Source: Rhodobacteraceae bacterium WD3A24 (lineage in GTDB: Bacteria > Pseudomonadota > Alphaproteobacteria > Rhodobacterales > Rhodobacteraceae). From it: a DNA stretch of 64,000 nt. The notes under the pieces are model-generated. The model saw nothing but the letters and a program-made list of their open reading frames with translations. It searched no databases and had not been told where the DNA came from. The position numbers and the translations under genes were made by a program. The stretch lies in contig PUHN01000010.1 in the NCBI GenBank assembly GCA_002967695.1, forward strand, positions 1 through 64,000, written 5' to 3'. This document shows, piece by piece, positions 34,033 to 43,127 of the stretch (positions are counted from its first letter, which is position 1; every line of letters starts with the position of its first letter).

Positions 34033-35158
34033 CCGATGGGCGGCGCCTTTGTGCATCGAGCAGCTCCAGAGCTGGCGGCCACTTGTCGGGGTGGGCCCGC
34101 TCATAGGGCGGCGGGTATGCGGCCTCGGCGCCCAGCATCGTGGCTGCGTGATAGGCCCAGCGCGGATTGAAAAGAAAGGCCCGCGCCAGGGCGACAGTGT
34201 CAGAAGAGCCGTCAGAGACGATCTGTTCGGCGAATTCGGGGGCATAGATCATGCCCACGGCGCCGACGGTGACGCCCAGTTCCTCCGCCCTGACCCGCCG
34301 CGCGGCCTCGAGCTGGTAGCCGGGCGCCACGGGGGGGCGGCTCGACAGCACCACGCCGCCGCCCGAAAGCGTGACCATGTCGGCGCCGGCCTCTGCCACC
34401 GCCCGGGCGAACATCACCGCCTCTTCAGGGACGAAGCCGCCATCGGCCCAATCGGTTCCATTGTACTTGATGGCCAGCGCGCGCTCCTGGGGCCAGACCG
34501 CGCGAATGGCGCGCAGCACCTCCAGAGGAAAACGCATCCGGTTTTCAAGAGAGCCGCCCCAGGCATCCTCCCGCCGGTTGGAGAGGGGCGACAGGAAGCT
34601 GCTGAGCAGGTAGCCATGCCCGCCGTGAAGCTCCAGCATCTCAAAGCCCAGCCGGGCCGCCCGTCGCGCGGCATCGACATGGGCGTCGATCACCTCGGCG
34701 ATGTCGGCTTCGGTCATGGCGCGCGTTGCAGGGCCGTTTTCCGTCAGCGGGATGCCGGAGGGCGACAGGGTTTCCCATGGCGCCTCATCGGGCTGGAGCG
34801 GGCCGCCCCCCTCCCACGGGCGCCGGGACGAAGCCTTGCGGCCGGCATGACCGATCTGGATCGCCAGGGGGACGTCGCTGACCGCGCGAACCGATGACAG
34901 AATGTCGGCAAAGGCCCTCTCGCAGTCGTCGGAATAAAGGCCCAGACAGTTGTGCGTGATGCGGCCGCGCCGCTCGGGCGCCGTCGCCTCGACGGTCACC
35001 AGACCGGCTCCCGATCGCGCCATGGTGCCCAGATGGATACGGTGCCATTCATTGGGGCAGCCGTCGACGGCGGAATACTGGCACATCGGCGAGACGACGA
35101 TGCGGTTGGCAATCTCGATCGGGCCGATCTGGCGGGGTGTGAAGAGTGTGCTTGTCAT
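34028..35158 (-). CDS. NADH:flavin oxidoreductase, Old Yellow Enzyme family (YqjM-like)
   Basis: 376-residue FMN-binding TIM barrel. OYE landmarks include the N-terminal V-V-S-P-M-C-Q-Y-S (Cys of the YqjM class modulating flavin potential), Q-I-G-H-A-G-R-K-A-S, the L-H-G-G-H-G-Y-L-L-S-S-F-L-S-P-L-S-N-R loop and L-A-R-A-F-L-F-N-P at the C-terminus. It reduces activated C=C bonds and may act on ring intermediates produced by the upstream iorAB hydroxylase. It is the last gene of that minus-strand group, 118 bp after the ModA-like gene. Confidence 0.92.
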   Translation of the reverse strand: MTSTLFTPRQIGPIEIANRIVVSPMCQYSAVDGCPNEWHRIHLGTMARSGAGLVTVEATAPERRGRITHNCLGLYSDDCERAFADILSSVRAVSDVPLAIQIGHAGRKASSRRPWEGGGPLQPDEAPWETLSPSGIPLTENGPATRAMTEADIAEVIDAHVDAARRAARLGFEMLELHGGHGYLLSSFLSPLSNRREDAWGGSLENRMRFPLEVLRAIRAVWPQERALAIKYNGTDWADGGFVPEEAVMFARAVAEAGADMVTLSGGGVVLSSRPPVAPGYQLEAARRVRAEELGVTVGAVGMIYAPEFAEQIVSDGSSDTVALARAFLFNPRWAYHAATMLGAEAAYPPPYERAHPDKWPPALELLDAQRRRPSG

Positions 35159-35276
35159 GTCGATCCGGTCACCCTGTCTGTCATCACGGCGCGGCTCGCG
35201 GCGGCCATGATCGCCGGTTTCACCAATGCGTCGCGGCAACCGCCATCGGCCGGGCCGCCACTATCGTGCCGGACGC

Positions 35277-35972
35277 TCACGGCCCGAAGCCCACCCTGTC
35301 GCGGAGGTCGCGTGTCTCGGGCGCCGTGATCAGGTCGATCAAGGCCCGCGCGTGGTCTTGCTGTGCGGACGAGGTCATCACGCCCGCGGTATAGATCGTG
35401 GTCAGGTCGTAGCCCTCGGGCAGCGGCGCGACCAGACTCACCCCTTGGGTCCCGAGTATCTCCGTGACCTGCGTGCAACCGACGGGGCGGGCGCAGTCGC
35501 TGGCCGCCATCGCCTGCATGGCGGCCTGACCGCCGGGATGGGTCGACAGGCGACCATCAACCGCATCGCGAATGCCGAGCCGCCGAAGAACCTCGTCGAA
35601 GTGAATCCCCGCCGTGGCCTTTTCGGGATCGGGGAAAAAGATGCCGTCGGCGTCCAGCAGGGTGCGCCGCAAGGCATCGGGCGTGTCGCAGACGGGCGGG
35701 GTGTCACCGCTCCGCGTGGCCACGCCGGTTGCGACCGGGCCGACATCCGTGATGCTTTCGCCGTCCAGATAGCCGGCCTCGACAAGCTCCGCCATGAGCT
35801 TGCGCGAGAGGATCAGCACATCGGCCTCCTCGCCCGCCCGCACGCGGTCGCGCATGCCGCCGACGGGTCCGAATTCGCCGCGAATGGTCGCGCCGGTGAT
35901 CTTCTCGAACCGATCGGACAGCAGGTTGACGAGATCCTTCGCCGCCCCGCCTCCAAGGAGTCTTATTTCCAT
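35277..35972 (-). CDS. ModA-like substrate-binding domain protein without signal peptide
   Basis: 231 residues. The fold pattern (M-E-I-R-L-L-G-G-G-A-A-K-D-L, then F-G-P-V-G-G-M-R-D-R-V-R-A-G-E-E-A-D-V) matches periplasmic molybdate/solute-binding family II proteins. The protein begins directly with the first beta strand, so there is no export signal. AAAGGAA lies 9 nt before the ATG, making a missed upstream signal unlikely. It follows iorB by 45 bp. A cytosolic role, perhaps binding molybdate or the substrate for the Mo-hydroxylase, is inferred from position. Confidence 0.75.
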   Translation of the reverse strand: MEIRLLGGGAAKDLVNLLSDRFEKITGATIRGEFGPVGGMRDRVRAGEEADVLILSRKLMAELVEAGYLDGESITDVGPVATGVATRSGDTPPVCDTPDALRRTLLDADGIFFPDPEKATAGIHFDEVLRRLGIRDAVDGRLSTHPGGQAAMQAMAASDCARPVGCTQVTEILGTQGVSLVAPLPEGYDLTTIYTAGVMTSSAQQDHARALIDLITAPETRDLRDRVGFGP

Positions 35973-36017
35973 TCAGAGTGTTCCTTTATCCAGACTTGCG
36001 GTTCTCGCGCAACGCGC

Positions 36018-38123
36018 TCAGGTCATGGCCGCGACCAGCCTGTCGCGGGTAAGTGGCAGATCACGGGCACGAACGCCGAGCGCGCGGAAAACCGCGTTGC
36101 CGATCGCGGCGGCCGTCGGCCCCTGCGCGGCCTCGGCGCAGCCCAGCATGGGCTCCTCCGGCCGGTCGATCACCTGCACGTCTATCTCGGGAACCTCGGA
36201 AAAGCGCAGGATCGGATAGGCCTCCCAGCCCGCCGTATCGACCGCCGCCCCGTCGAGCGCGAGGGCCTCCTTCAGCGTCCAGCTCGTGGCCTGAATGATG
36301 CCGCCCTCGGTCTGATTGATGATACCGTCAGGGTTGATCGCCTCTCCCGCATCGATGCGCGACCACGCATGGGTCACGCGGACCTCCTCGGACACCTCGA
36401 CCCGGACGATCACGGCACACCATGCGGCGGTGTTCTTGTAGCGCGCAAATCCCAGCCCGGTTCCGACGCCCTCCTGTTCGGCGCCGGGCCAGTTCGCGGC
36501 GCGGGCGGTGGCCGTGATGACATCGCGCGCGCGCGGATCGCTCAGATGGCGCAGTCTGAACTCGACCGGGTCGATGCCGCGGCTCGCGGCGAGGTCATCC
36601 ATCAGCGTCTCGATCGCGAAGACGTTGAGATATCCCCCGAGCGCGCGCAACGAGGAGGTGCGAAACGGCAGATCATGGACGACGCGTTTGGATATCACCT
36701 GATGCGGGATGTCGTAGAGCGGCGTCGCGTTGCGGTCCGCCCCGCCCCCCGAGGCGGCCGGGACATCGGATGATCGCGGCACGGCAAAGGGCGCGTCGAG
36801 ATAGGCGGCTGCGCGCAGGTTCGGAGCGCCGTTGCGCCCCGGCCTGTTGCCGTGCGGGGCGCTGTTGGCCATGACCTGCATCGAGGTGACCGTGGCCGTT
36901 TGGTCGATGGTGGCTTCGGCCCTTGTGACCATTGCCGGGCCGAGCGGCGCGCAGCTGAACTCGTCCGCCCGGCTCCAGACGACACGCACCGGCCGCCCCG
37001 GCACGGCCCTGGCCATGAGCGCGGCATCGAGCGCCACATCGTCGGCCCCGTTATGCCCGTAGCACCCCGCACCGGGCATGTGGATCACGTCGATGCGCTC
37101 GGGGGCGATATCGAAGACCATCGCCAGCGCATCGCGGAGCGGGAACGCGCCCTGCGTATGCGACCACAGCATGAGGCGCCCGCCCGTCCACTGCGCCACG
37201 GCACAGGACGGGCCGATGGACGCGTGAGAGATATAGGGGCGTGAAACCATCGTGGCGACCCGCTCGCCCTGCGCATCGTCGAGCAAGCCGGCGCTGTGCA
37301 CCACCTCGCTGGGTTCGCAGGACTCCGCGATCTGTTCGACCGGATCGCCGGCAAAGGCGGCGTCGTCGTCCCACCGCGCGACACCTGTCGCCCAACGCGC
37401 GGCGGAGATGGCGTCCACCTCCCGCTCGGCGATGATGCCGACAAAGGCGCCATCGCGGATGGCGGCCATCACGCCGGGCCGTTGCCCGAGACGCTCCATG
37501 TCGAGGGTTACGCCCCGCGCGCTCATGGTCGGCGGATGGACCGGGCGGCCGTGAAGCATCCCCTCAAGGCTCAGGTCATGGACGAAGGGCGCGCCCGTGA
37601 TCTTTTCCTCCAGATCGATCCTGGGCAGCGACCGGCCCACGATCGACCGCTGCGTAGGGGGCTTCGGCGCGGCGTGGCGCGCGATATCGACATCGAGCGA
37701 CACCTTCGCGGCGAGCTTCCACAGCGTCAGGTCGGTGGGCACTGATCCGGCCAGAATTGCGCCGTCGACCATCCTGAGCTCCTCCTTCCCGCGCTGGAGC
37801 AGCTTGGCCGCTTCCGCGAGCAGCACCTCTCGGGCGGCCGATGCCGCAAGCCGCACGCACTGCCCTCCGACCGGCATCGACATGCTGCCGGAGGTGAAGC
37901 CCTCATTGGGGGTGGAGCGGGTATCGGCACCAATGATCGAAACCCGGCCGGGCGCGACGTCGAGCTCCTCTGCGGCGATCTGGACGAATGCGGTGAGATT
38001 TCCTTGACCGAGTTCGACACGCCCGCTTCGCAATGCGACCGTGCCGTCGGTCGCGAAATCGAGCCACTGCGAAATCTGGGGCGACGCGGCGAGCGGTTGG
38101 GGCAGAGTCGGACCCTCGGTCAT
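36018..38123 (-). CDS. Molybdopterin-binding large subunit, isoquinoline 1-oxidoreductase type (IorB-like)
   Basis: 701 residues of the xanthine dehydrogenase/aldehyde oxidase superfamily. It shows V-A-L-R-S-G-R-V-E-L-G-Q-G-N-L-T-A near the N-terminus, the molybdopterin contacts L-R-A-L-G-G-Y-L-N-V-F and a C-terminal G-C-A-E-A-A-Q-G-P in the position of the catalytic Glu loop. IorB-type enzymes hydroxylate N-heterocycles or aldehydes next to the ring nitrogen. There is no obvious signal peptide. It overlaps the small-subunit gene by 4 bp (ATGA at 38120-38123). Confidence 0.87.
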   Translation of the reverse strand: MTEGPTLPQPLAASPQISQWLDFATDGTVALRSGRVELGQGNLTAFVQIAAEELDVAPGRVSIIGADTRSTPNEGFTSGSMSMPVGGQCVRLAASAAREVLLAEAAKLLQRGKEELRMVDGAILAGSVPTDLTLWKLAAKVSLDVDIARHAAPKPPTQRSIVGRSLPRIDLEEKITGAPFVHDLSLEGMLHGRPVHPPTMSARGVTLDMERLGQRPGVMAAIRDGAFVGIIAEREVDAISAARWATGVARWDDDAAFAGDPVEQIAESCEPSEVVHSAGLLDDAQGERVATMVSRPYISHASIGPSCAVAQWTGGRLMLWSHTQGAFPLRDALAMVFDIAPERIDVIHMPGAGCYGHNGADDVALDAALMARAVPGRPVRVVWSRADEFSCAPLGPAMVTRAEATIDQTATVTSMQVMANSAPHGNRPGRNGAPNLRAAAYLDAPFAVPRSSDVPAASGGGADRNATPLYDIPHQVISKRVVHDLPFRTSSLRALGGYLNVFAIETLMDDLAASRGIDPVEFRLRHLSDPRARDVITATARAANWPGAEQEGVGTGLGFARYKNTAAWCAVIVRVEVSEEVRVTHAWSRIDAGEAINPDGIINQTEGGIIQATSWTLKEALALDGAAVDTAGWEAYPILRFSEVPEIDVQVIDRPEEPMLGCAEAAQGPTAAAIGNAVFRALGVRARDLPLTRDRLVAAMT

Positions 38124-38602
38124 TCCGCCGCCCTCCCGATCCTTTCGGCGGCCGTCTCGATCGCGCGCAGAATCCGCGAATGCGTTCCGCACCTGCAAAG
38201 ATTTCCGTCCAGCGCTTCCGCGATGCCCTCGCGCGAGGCAACGGCAGAATCGGCGAGCAGAGCGCGCACGCGCATCGCGATTCCGGGCAGGCAGTATCCG
38301 CATTGCCCGGCCTGCGCCTGCGTGAGCGCGGTCACGATCTCGTGGAGGCGCCAGTCACTCACATGCGACTCGATGGTGCGGACCCGTCGCCCTGCCACCG
38401 CCCACAGGGGCGTGTCACAGGACAGGGTCGGCCGCTCGTCGACAAGGACCATACAGGCGCCGCACAGCCCCTCACCGCAGCCGAATCGCACCCCTTTGCG
38501 GCCGAGTTCGTTGCGCAGCACGTAAAGCAACGGCTCGTCCGGGCCGCAGGTTACCTCGCAACCTTCGCCGTCGAGTTCGAAGGCAGTTGTCTGTTTTTTC
38601 AC
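38120..38602 (-). CDS. [2Fe-2S]-binding small subunit, isoquinoline 1-oxidoreductase type (IorA-like)
   Basis: 160 residues. The plant-ferredoxin-like N-terminal cluster loop is F-G-C-G-E-G-L-C-G-A-C-M-V-L-V-D-E-R (with a later Cys). The second cluster domain has G-Q-C-G-Y-C-L-P-G and L-C-R-C-G-T-H. All eight Cys ligands appear present. Translation most likely starts at GTG 38602, seven bases after GGGAG. Upstream ATGs would add unrelated residues. It transfers electrons from the molybdenum site of the partner subunit. Confidence 0.87.
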   Translation of the reverse strand: MKKQTTAFELDGEGCEVTCGPDEPLLYVLRNELGRKGVRFGCGEGLCGACMVLVDERPTLSCDTPLWAVAGRRVRTIESHVSDWRLHEIVTALTQAQAGQCGYCLPGIAMRVRALLADSAVASREGIAEALDGNLCRCGTHSRILRAIETAAERIGRAAE

Positions 38603-38699
38603 CGAATTCTCCCTAGCCACGGCCCGGTCGAAACCTGCGCCGCGCCGCTTGCGCATCCACAATGCCCCGCCGCGCTCGACAAAATGGCGACTTCTGCCC

Positions 38700-38731
38700 T
38701 TGACAGGACACCTCATTTATCGAACGATAAA
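38700..38731 (+). promoter_or_regulatory. Promoter/operator of the TTT importer operon
   Basis: TTGACA at 38700-38705 is a perfect -35. A perfect inverted repeat TTTATCG-AA-CGATAAA (38716-38731) lies where the spacer and -10 should be. A dimeric regulator bound here would control the rightward TTT operon. It lies in the shared 270-bp region with the divergent iorA gene. The symmetry is compatible with IclR- or GntR-type sites; no such regulator is in the window. Confidence 0.55.
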
Positions 38732-38872
38732 CCAACTGGGGTGCAGCGTAAATCACGAACTCGACACTGACCGCCCCAGCGGAAAGAACGGCCATGGCGC
38801 CATGAAAAACGGGGCGTCGAAACGCCGGCCGGGAGTGCCGCCGGCCATATTGTCGAAAAGGGAGGATCCACC

Positions 38873-39865
38873 ATGAAATTCAAACGCCGCGACATGCTGA
38901 GAATGGGCGCTGCCACCACGGCCGGCGCCGTGTTTGCACCCGGCCTTATCCGGGCCCAGGGCGCGTTTCCGAGCGGCCCCGTTCAGCTGGTGGTGCCGTT
39001 TTCGCCCGGCGGCGGTGCCGACCGGACATTCCGGCTTTTCGCACCGTATATCTCCGAGGAGCTCGGCGTCCCCGTCAATGTGATCAACATCGAGGGTGGC
39101 GGCGGCTGGGTCGCCTGGCAGCAGATGGCGAACTGGGATCCCGAGGAAGACGATCACATCATCGGGACCATCAACTTCCCGCATGTCTTCTCCTATCTCG
39201 ACCCGCGGATGAACCGCTCCGAGACGGTCGAGAGCTTCAACTTCCTTGCCTGGCATTCGCTCGACCCGTGTGTCTGGGCCGTCCGCCACGATGAGGACCG
39301 CTTCGACGGACTCGAGGACTTCATCGAGTATGTCCAGAACAATCCCGGCGAGATCACGATGAGCTCCACGGCCGTGGGGTCGGATGACCACATGGGCATC
39401 GCCTTCGCCGAGAAGTTCATCCCCGACTTCAACGTGCGCAAGCTCTACGCGAACGGCGACAGCAAGAAGCTGCAGGAAGTCATCGGCGGCGTGTCCGACG
39501 CTGTGGCCGGCAATGTCGGCTATTACAGCTCCTTCGTCGAGGACGAGCAGATCCGTTTCATCACCGTTCTGCATGAGGAGCGTTTCGACGGCGCCCCCGA
39601 CACCCCCACTTTCCAGGAAGTGACCGGGGAGCCCAACATTTCCTTCGCCGGGCGGACCATGTGCGTGGCCAACGGCCTGGCCGAGGAAAAGAAGCAGGTC
39701 TACGCCGACGCGATCGAGCGGGCCATCCAGAACGAGGAATACCTCGAGCGCGAGCGCGCGAACAACAACAACATCCAGTTCATGCGCGGCGACGAGATGT
39801 GGAACAAGATCGAGGAAACGCGCGAATACGTGGAATCGGTCGAATTCTGGAACGAAGAGACCTGA
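38873..39865 (+). CDS. TTT transporter substrate-binding protein (TctC/Bug family)
   Basis: 330 residues with a twin-arginine-like signal (K-F-K-R-R-D-M-L-R-M-G-A-A) cleaved near I-R-A-Q. The mature start G-P-V-Q-L-V-V-P-F-S-P-G-G-G-A-D-R-T is the Bug/TctC carboxylate-binding loop. It captures a tricarboxylate, aromatic acid or similar anion in the periplasm for the TctAB membrane proteins that follow. GGGAGG lies 7 nt before the ATG. Confidence 0.92.
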   Translation: MKFKRRDMLRMGAATTAGAVFAPGLIRAQGAFPSGPVQLVVPFSPGGGADRTFRLFAPYISEELGVPVNVINIEGGGGWVAWQQMANWDPEEDDHIIGTINFPHVFSYLDPRMNRSETVESFNFLAWHSLDPCVWAVRHDEDRFDGLEDFIEYVQNNPGEITMSSTAVGSDDHMGIAFAEKFIPDFNVRKLYANGDSKKLQEVIGGVSDAVAGNVGYYSSFVEDEQIRFITVLHEERFDGAPDTPTFQEVTGEPNISFAGRTMCVANGLAEEKKQVYADAIERAIQNEEYLERERANNNNIQFMRGDEMWNKIEETREYVESVEFWNEET

Positions 39866-39997
39866 TAACGGTCGTCATGCCGCGGCCGGATTGCGCGAGC
39901 AGTTCCGGCCGCGGACTCCCAACCACCGATCTCCGGGCGCCGATCTCGCGGCGCCCGGTTTTCTGGCCGCACCGACGACCGAGAGGGAAAATCCGAC

Positions 39998-40438
39998 ATG
40001 ACGATGTGGGGCGACAGGCTTTCCGCCATACTTTGCAGCGCCGTGGCAATCTACATGGCCTACAAGGGGTGGGATTTTCCCGCGGCTGGCGACATCTTCC
40101 CGAAATTCATCTCCGCAGCGATCGTCTTCATTTCAATTCTGTTGTTCATGCGCAGCTTTTCGGTGAAAAGCGTCTATGAATCCCGCTCCATCAGGCTCGA
40201 TATCAGCGAGGAGTTTCGTCCCATCCTCCTGACCGTGACGATGATCGTGTATGTGCTCGTGATCTTTGTGCTGGGGTATTACACCACCACGCTGCTGTTC
40301 CTGTGCCTGCTCTCGCTGATGGTCGGAACGCGAAACCTCAAGGCGATCGCCATCGCGGCCGGTGTCACCCTGCCCTTGCTCTACGCCTTTTTCGAGCTGT
40401 TTCTGGGCGCGCAGATGCCCAGCGGCCTGCTTATCTGA
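39998..40438 (+). CDS. TTT transporter small membrane subunit (TctB, DUF1468)
   Basis: 146 residues with about four membrane helices, opening with the D-R-L-S-A-I-L motif usual for TctB. It is the poorly conserved small permease subunit partnering TctA. The gap of 132 bp from the binding-protein gene is gene-free; 53 bp separate it from tctA. Confidence 0.88.
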   Translation: MTMWGDRLSAILCSAVAIYMAYKGWDFPAAGDIFPKFISAAIVFISILLFMRSFSVKSVYESRSIRLDISEEFRPILLTVTMIVYVLVIFVLGYYTTTLLFLCLLSLMVGTRNLKAIAIAAGVTLPLLYAFFELFLGAQMPSGLLI

Positions 40439-40491
40439 GGCATTCGCCACGGCATGCTCTTGCCAAATGTTCCAAACGGAGTTCCCCGCCC

Positions 40492-42015
40492 ATGGAGATC
40501 CTCTCCTACGCCCTCAACGTTCTGACATTTAGCAACATGGCTGCCATGCTGGTCGGTGTTGCGACCGGCATGATCATCGGGGCGATACCGGGCCTCAGCC
40601 CTCCGATGGCGATCGCGCTGTTGATCCCCGTGTCCTTTCAGCTGGCACCCGACACCGCGATCATTCTTCTGGTCTCGTGCTACGCTGCCGGGATTTACGG
40701 CGGCTCCTTTTCCGCGATCCTTCTGCGGGCACCGGGCACATCGGCCTCGGCGGCCTCCGCGATCGAGGGGTATGAGTTAACCAAGCGCGGCAAGGCGGTG
40801 GAGGCGATACGCATCTCGACCTTCGCGTCGGTCGTCGGCGGGCTCCTTTCGGGCGTCGCGCTGATGACCCTAGCGCCGCCGCTCGCCCGGTTTTCCCTGT
40901 ATTTCGGGCCGTCGGAATTCTTTCTGGTCGCGCTTCTGGGCCTGACCTCCATCGCCGCCGTGACCTTCGGTGCCCTGTTCCGGGGACTGATCGCGGGCCT
41001 GTTCGGCATGTTGATCTCGACGATCGGGATCGACATGAACTCAGGCTTTCCGCGCTACACCTTCGACTATATCGGCTTTCAAAGCGGCATCCAGATCCTG
41101 CCGGCGATCGTGGGGCTCTTCGCCTTCGCCCAGGGGCTGGAATTGTGCCAGGGGCGCGCGACCGGCACCATCTCCGGCGTGACCAGGCTGAGCTGGAATG
41201 TGTGGCCCAGTTTCGCCGAGGTCTTTCGGCTGCGCTGGTCGCTCATCCGCGGCTGGGTCACCGGCCTCGTGATGGGCATCGTCCCCGCGGCCGGCGCCAG
41301 TGTCGGGCAATGGATCGCCTATGCCTGGGAGGCCAACTACGCGAAGCCGGGGGATCGGTTCGGCCGGGGCGAGATCAAGGGGCTGGCCGCGACCGAGGGC
41401 TCCAACAACGGGGTGACGGGCACGTCGCTCATTCCGATGTTCGTGCTCGGCATCCCCGGCGGCATCTCGGCGGCCGTGATCTTCGGTGCGCTGATGATTC
41501 ACGGGCTGCAGCCCGGCATGCGGCTGTTCACCAACCAGCCCGAGGTGATCTACACCATCATGTGGGGCTTTCTCGCGGCAAACGTCCTGATGGGCCTGGT
41601 CGCGGGGGTCGTCGCGCGCATGATGGCGTACCTGACACTGATCCCGCAGGGCATCATCGGGCCGCTCATTCTCATCTTCAGCGTCATCGGCGTCTACGCA
41701 GGGACGAACAACATCCACAATGTCTGGATCATGATGGGCTTTGGCGTGATGGGGTTCTATGCACAGAAATGGCGCTTCGCGCCCGCCGGGATTCTGCTGG
41801 GCCTCATTCTCGGGCCGATCGCCGAGAGCGGTTTCCGCGATATGATGATCGTTTCGGACAACAACCCCATTCCCTACATCGCCGGGCGTCCGATTTCCGT
41901 CGTCATCGTCGTGATGATACTCATCGCCTTCTACTTTGCCTTCAAGCCCAAGGCATGGGTATCGGTTCCCCCGGTTGAAGAGGAAGACGACGACACGCCG
42001 ACCTCGGACAAGTAA
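40492..42015 (+). CDS. TTT transporter large membrane subunit (TctA)
   Basis: 507 residues with 11-12 membrane segments. TctA signatures: G-M-I-I-G-A-I-P-G-L-S-P-P-M-A-I-A-L near residue 26, Y-G-G-S-F-S-A-I-L-L-R-A-P-G-T, and G-I-V-P-A-A-G-A-S-V-G in the second half (two inverted repeats). The acidic C-terminus E-E-E-D-D-D-T is cytoplasmic. With TctB and TctC it forms a Na+- or H+-coupled importer. It ends 12 bp from the convergent CobW gene. Confidence 0.94.
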   Translation: MEILSYALNVLTFSNMAAMLVGVATGMIIGAIPGLSPPMAIALLIPVSFQLAPDTAIILLVSCYAAGIYGGSFSAILLRAPGTSASAASAIEGYELTKRGKAVEAIRISTFASVVGGLLSGVALMTLAPPLARFSLYFGPSEFFLVALLGLTSIAAVTFGALFRGLIAGLFGMLISTIGIDMNSGFPRYTFDYIGFQSGIQILPAIVGLFAFAQGLELCQGRATGTISGVTRLSWNVWPSFAEVFRLRWSLIRGWVTGLVMGIVPAAGASVGQWIAYAWEANYAKPGDRFGRGEIKGLAATEGSNNGVTGTSLIPMFVLGIPGGISAAVIFGALMIHGLQPGMRLFTNQPEVIYTIMWGFLAANVLMGLVAGVVARMMAYLTLIPQGIIGPLILIFSVIGVYAGTNNIHNVWIMMGFGVMGFYAQKWRFAPAGILLGLILGPIAESGFRDMMIVSDNNPIPYIAGRPISVVIVVMILIAFYFAFKPKAWVSVPPVEEEDDDTPTSDK

Positions 42016-42027
42016 GGGCTGTCTTTT

Positions 42028-43074
42028 TCAGCGGGGGGCGTGCGCGCAGGGCGGGCGCCCCCTGCCCTGCGACCGGAACAGATCGAAGGAGGCGCGGATC
42101 GCCCTTTCCGGCACATCGCGCGCGATAACGGTCACACGGCTGCGATGATCGCTGTCGGGCCAGTCCTCAAGGATCTTCGAGGGGTAGAAGACATGCTGAA
42201 CGCCATGGATGAGAACCGGGCCCGGAATCCCCTCGACCTCGACCAGCCCCTTTATGCGCAGGATGTCGGGGCCACGCATCGCGGTGATCCATTCCGCCCA
42301 GCGGGCGAGATCACGCCACGCGATCGGCGCGTCGAAGACGATGGAGGCGGTCTGAAAGACGCTGTCATGGTCATGGCCGTGACGGTGCCTGCCGCTTTCG
42401 CCGGAATGATCATGATCATGGTCATGGTCATCGGGCAGATCGGCAAGCGGGGTCACGTCGGTCGGGTCGAGCGCGAGAATGACCTCCGGGTCAAGACCGC
42501 CCTCCTCTATGGTCTTGACCGGCGCGCCGGGATTGATGGCCCTGACCGCTGCACGGACCCCGGCGATATCGGCCTCGGGGCGATCGGCCTTGGTCAGCAG
42601 CACGAGGTCGGCCAACGCCGCCTGGGTGCGCGCCTCGTCGAAGGAGTCGATGGACTGGACCCCGTTCACGCCATCGACCGTCACCACGATCCCCTTGAGC
42701 GTGAAGCGGCGGGCGAGATCGGCATTCGAGGCCAGGGTCTGCGCGATCGGACCCGGATCGGCAAGGCCGGTCGTCTCGATCATGACCTGCTGAAACTTCG
42801 GGATCTCGCCCTTTTCCACCCTGGAAAGAAGGTCCGTCAACGTGTCAACAAGGTCGCCTCGAACCGAACAGCACAGACACCCGTTATCCATCAGGATCAT
42901 CTCGTCGAGCGCGCTCTCGACAAGCAGGTGATCGAGCCCGATCTCGCCAAACTCGTTCACGATTACGGCGGTGTCGGAAAGGCGGGGGTCGCGTAGCAGA
43001 TTGTTGAGCAGCGTCGTCTTCCCGCTTCCCAGAAAGCCGGAGACGACAATCACTGGAATATGCTCTTCGGTCAT
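42028..43074 (-). CDS. CobW/COG0523 family metal chaperone GTPase
   Basis: 348 residues. The GTPase domain has Walker A G-F-L-G-S-G-K-T-T-L, the metal-binding G-C-L-C-C-S-V-R-G-D (CxCC about residues 66-70) and the T-K-A-D base-recognition motif. A His/Asp-rich linker (D-D-H-D-H-D-H-D-H-S then H-R-H-G-H-D-H-D, about residues 223-245) precedes the CobW C-terminal domain. Members deliver Zn, Co or other metals to client enzymes. ATG at 43074 was preferred to 43077 on ribosome-site spacing. It diverges from the LVIVD gene with only 53 bp between, so they probably share control. Confidence 0.9.
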   Translation of the reverse strand: MTEEHIPVIVVSGFLGSGKTTLLNNLLRDPRLSDTAVIVNEFGEIGLDHLLVESALDEMILMDNGCLCCSVRGDLVDTLTDLLSRVEKGEIPKFQQVMIETTGLADPGPIAQTLASNADLARRFTLKGIVVTVDGVNGVQSIDSFDEARTQAALADLVLLTKADRPEADIAGVRAAVRAINPGAPVKTIEEGGLDPEVILALDPTDVTPLADLPDDHDHDHDHSGESGRHRHGHDHDSVFQTASIVFDAPIAWRDLARWAEWITAMRGPDILRIKGLVEVEGIPGPVLIHGVQHVFYPSKILEDWPDSDHRSRVTVIARDVPERAIRASFDLFRSQGRGRPPCAHAPR

Positions 43075-43127
43075 CATGCCCTTCCGATCCGTCCATTCGT
43101 CCACACAGCAACTATCAGGGAAATTCA

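Noticed and set aside
42400-42440. Short tandem repeat resembling a repeat array
   Set aside because: It encodes the His-Asp run of the CobW protein and keeps the frame; no spacers, so not CRISPR.
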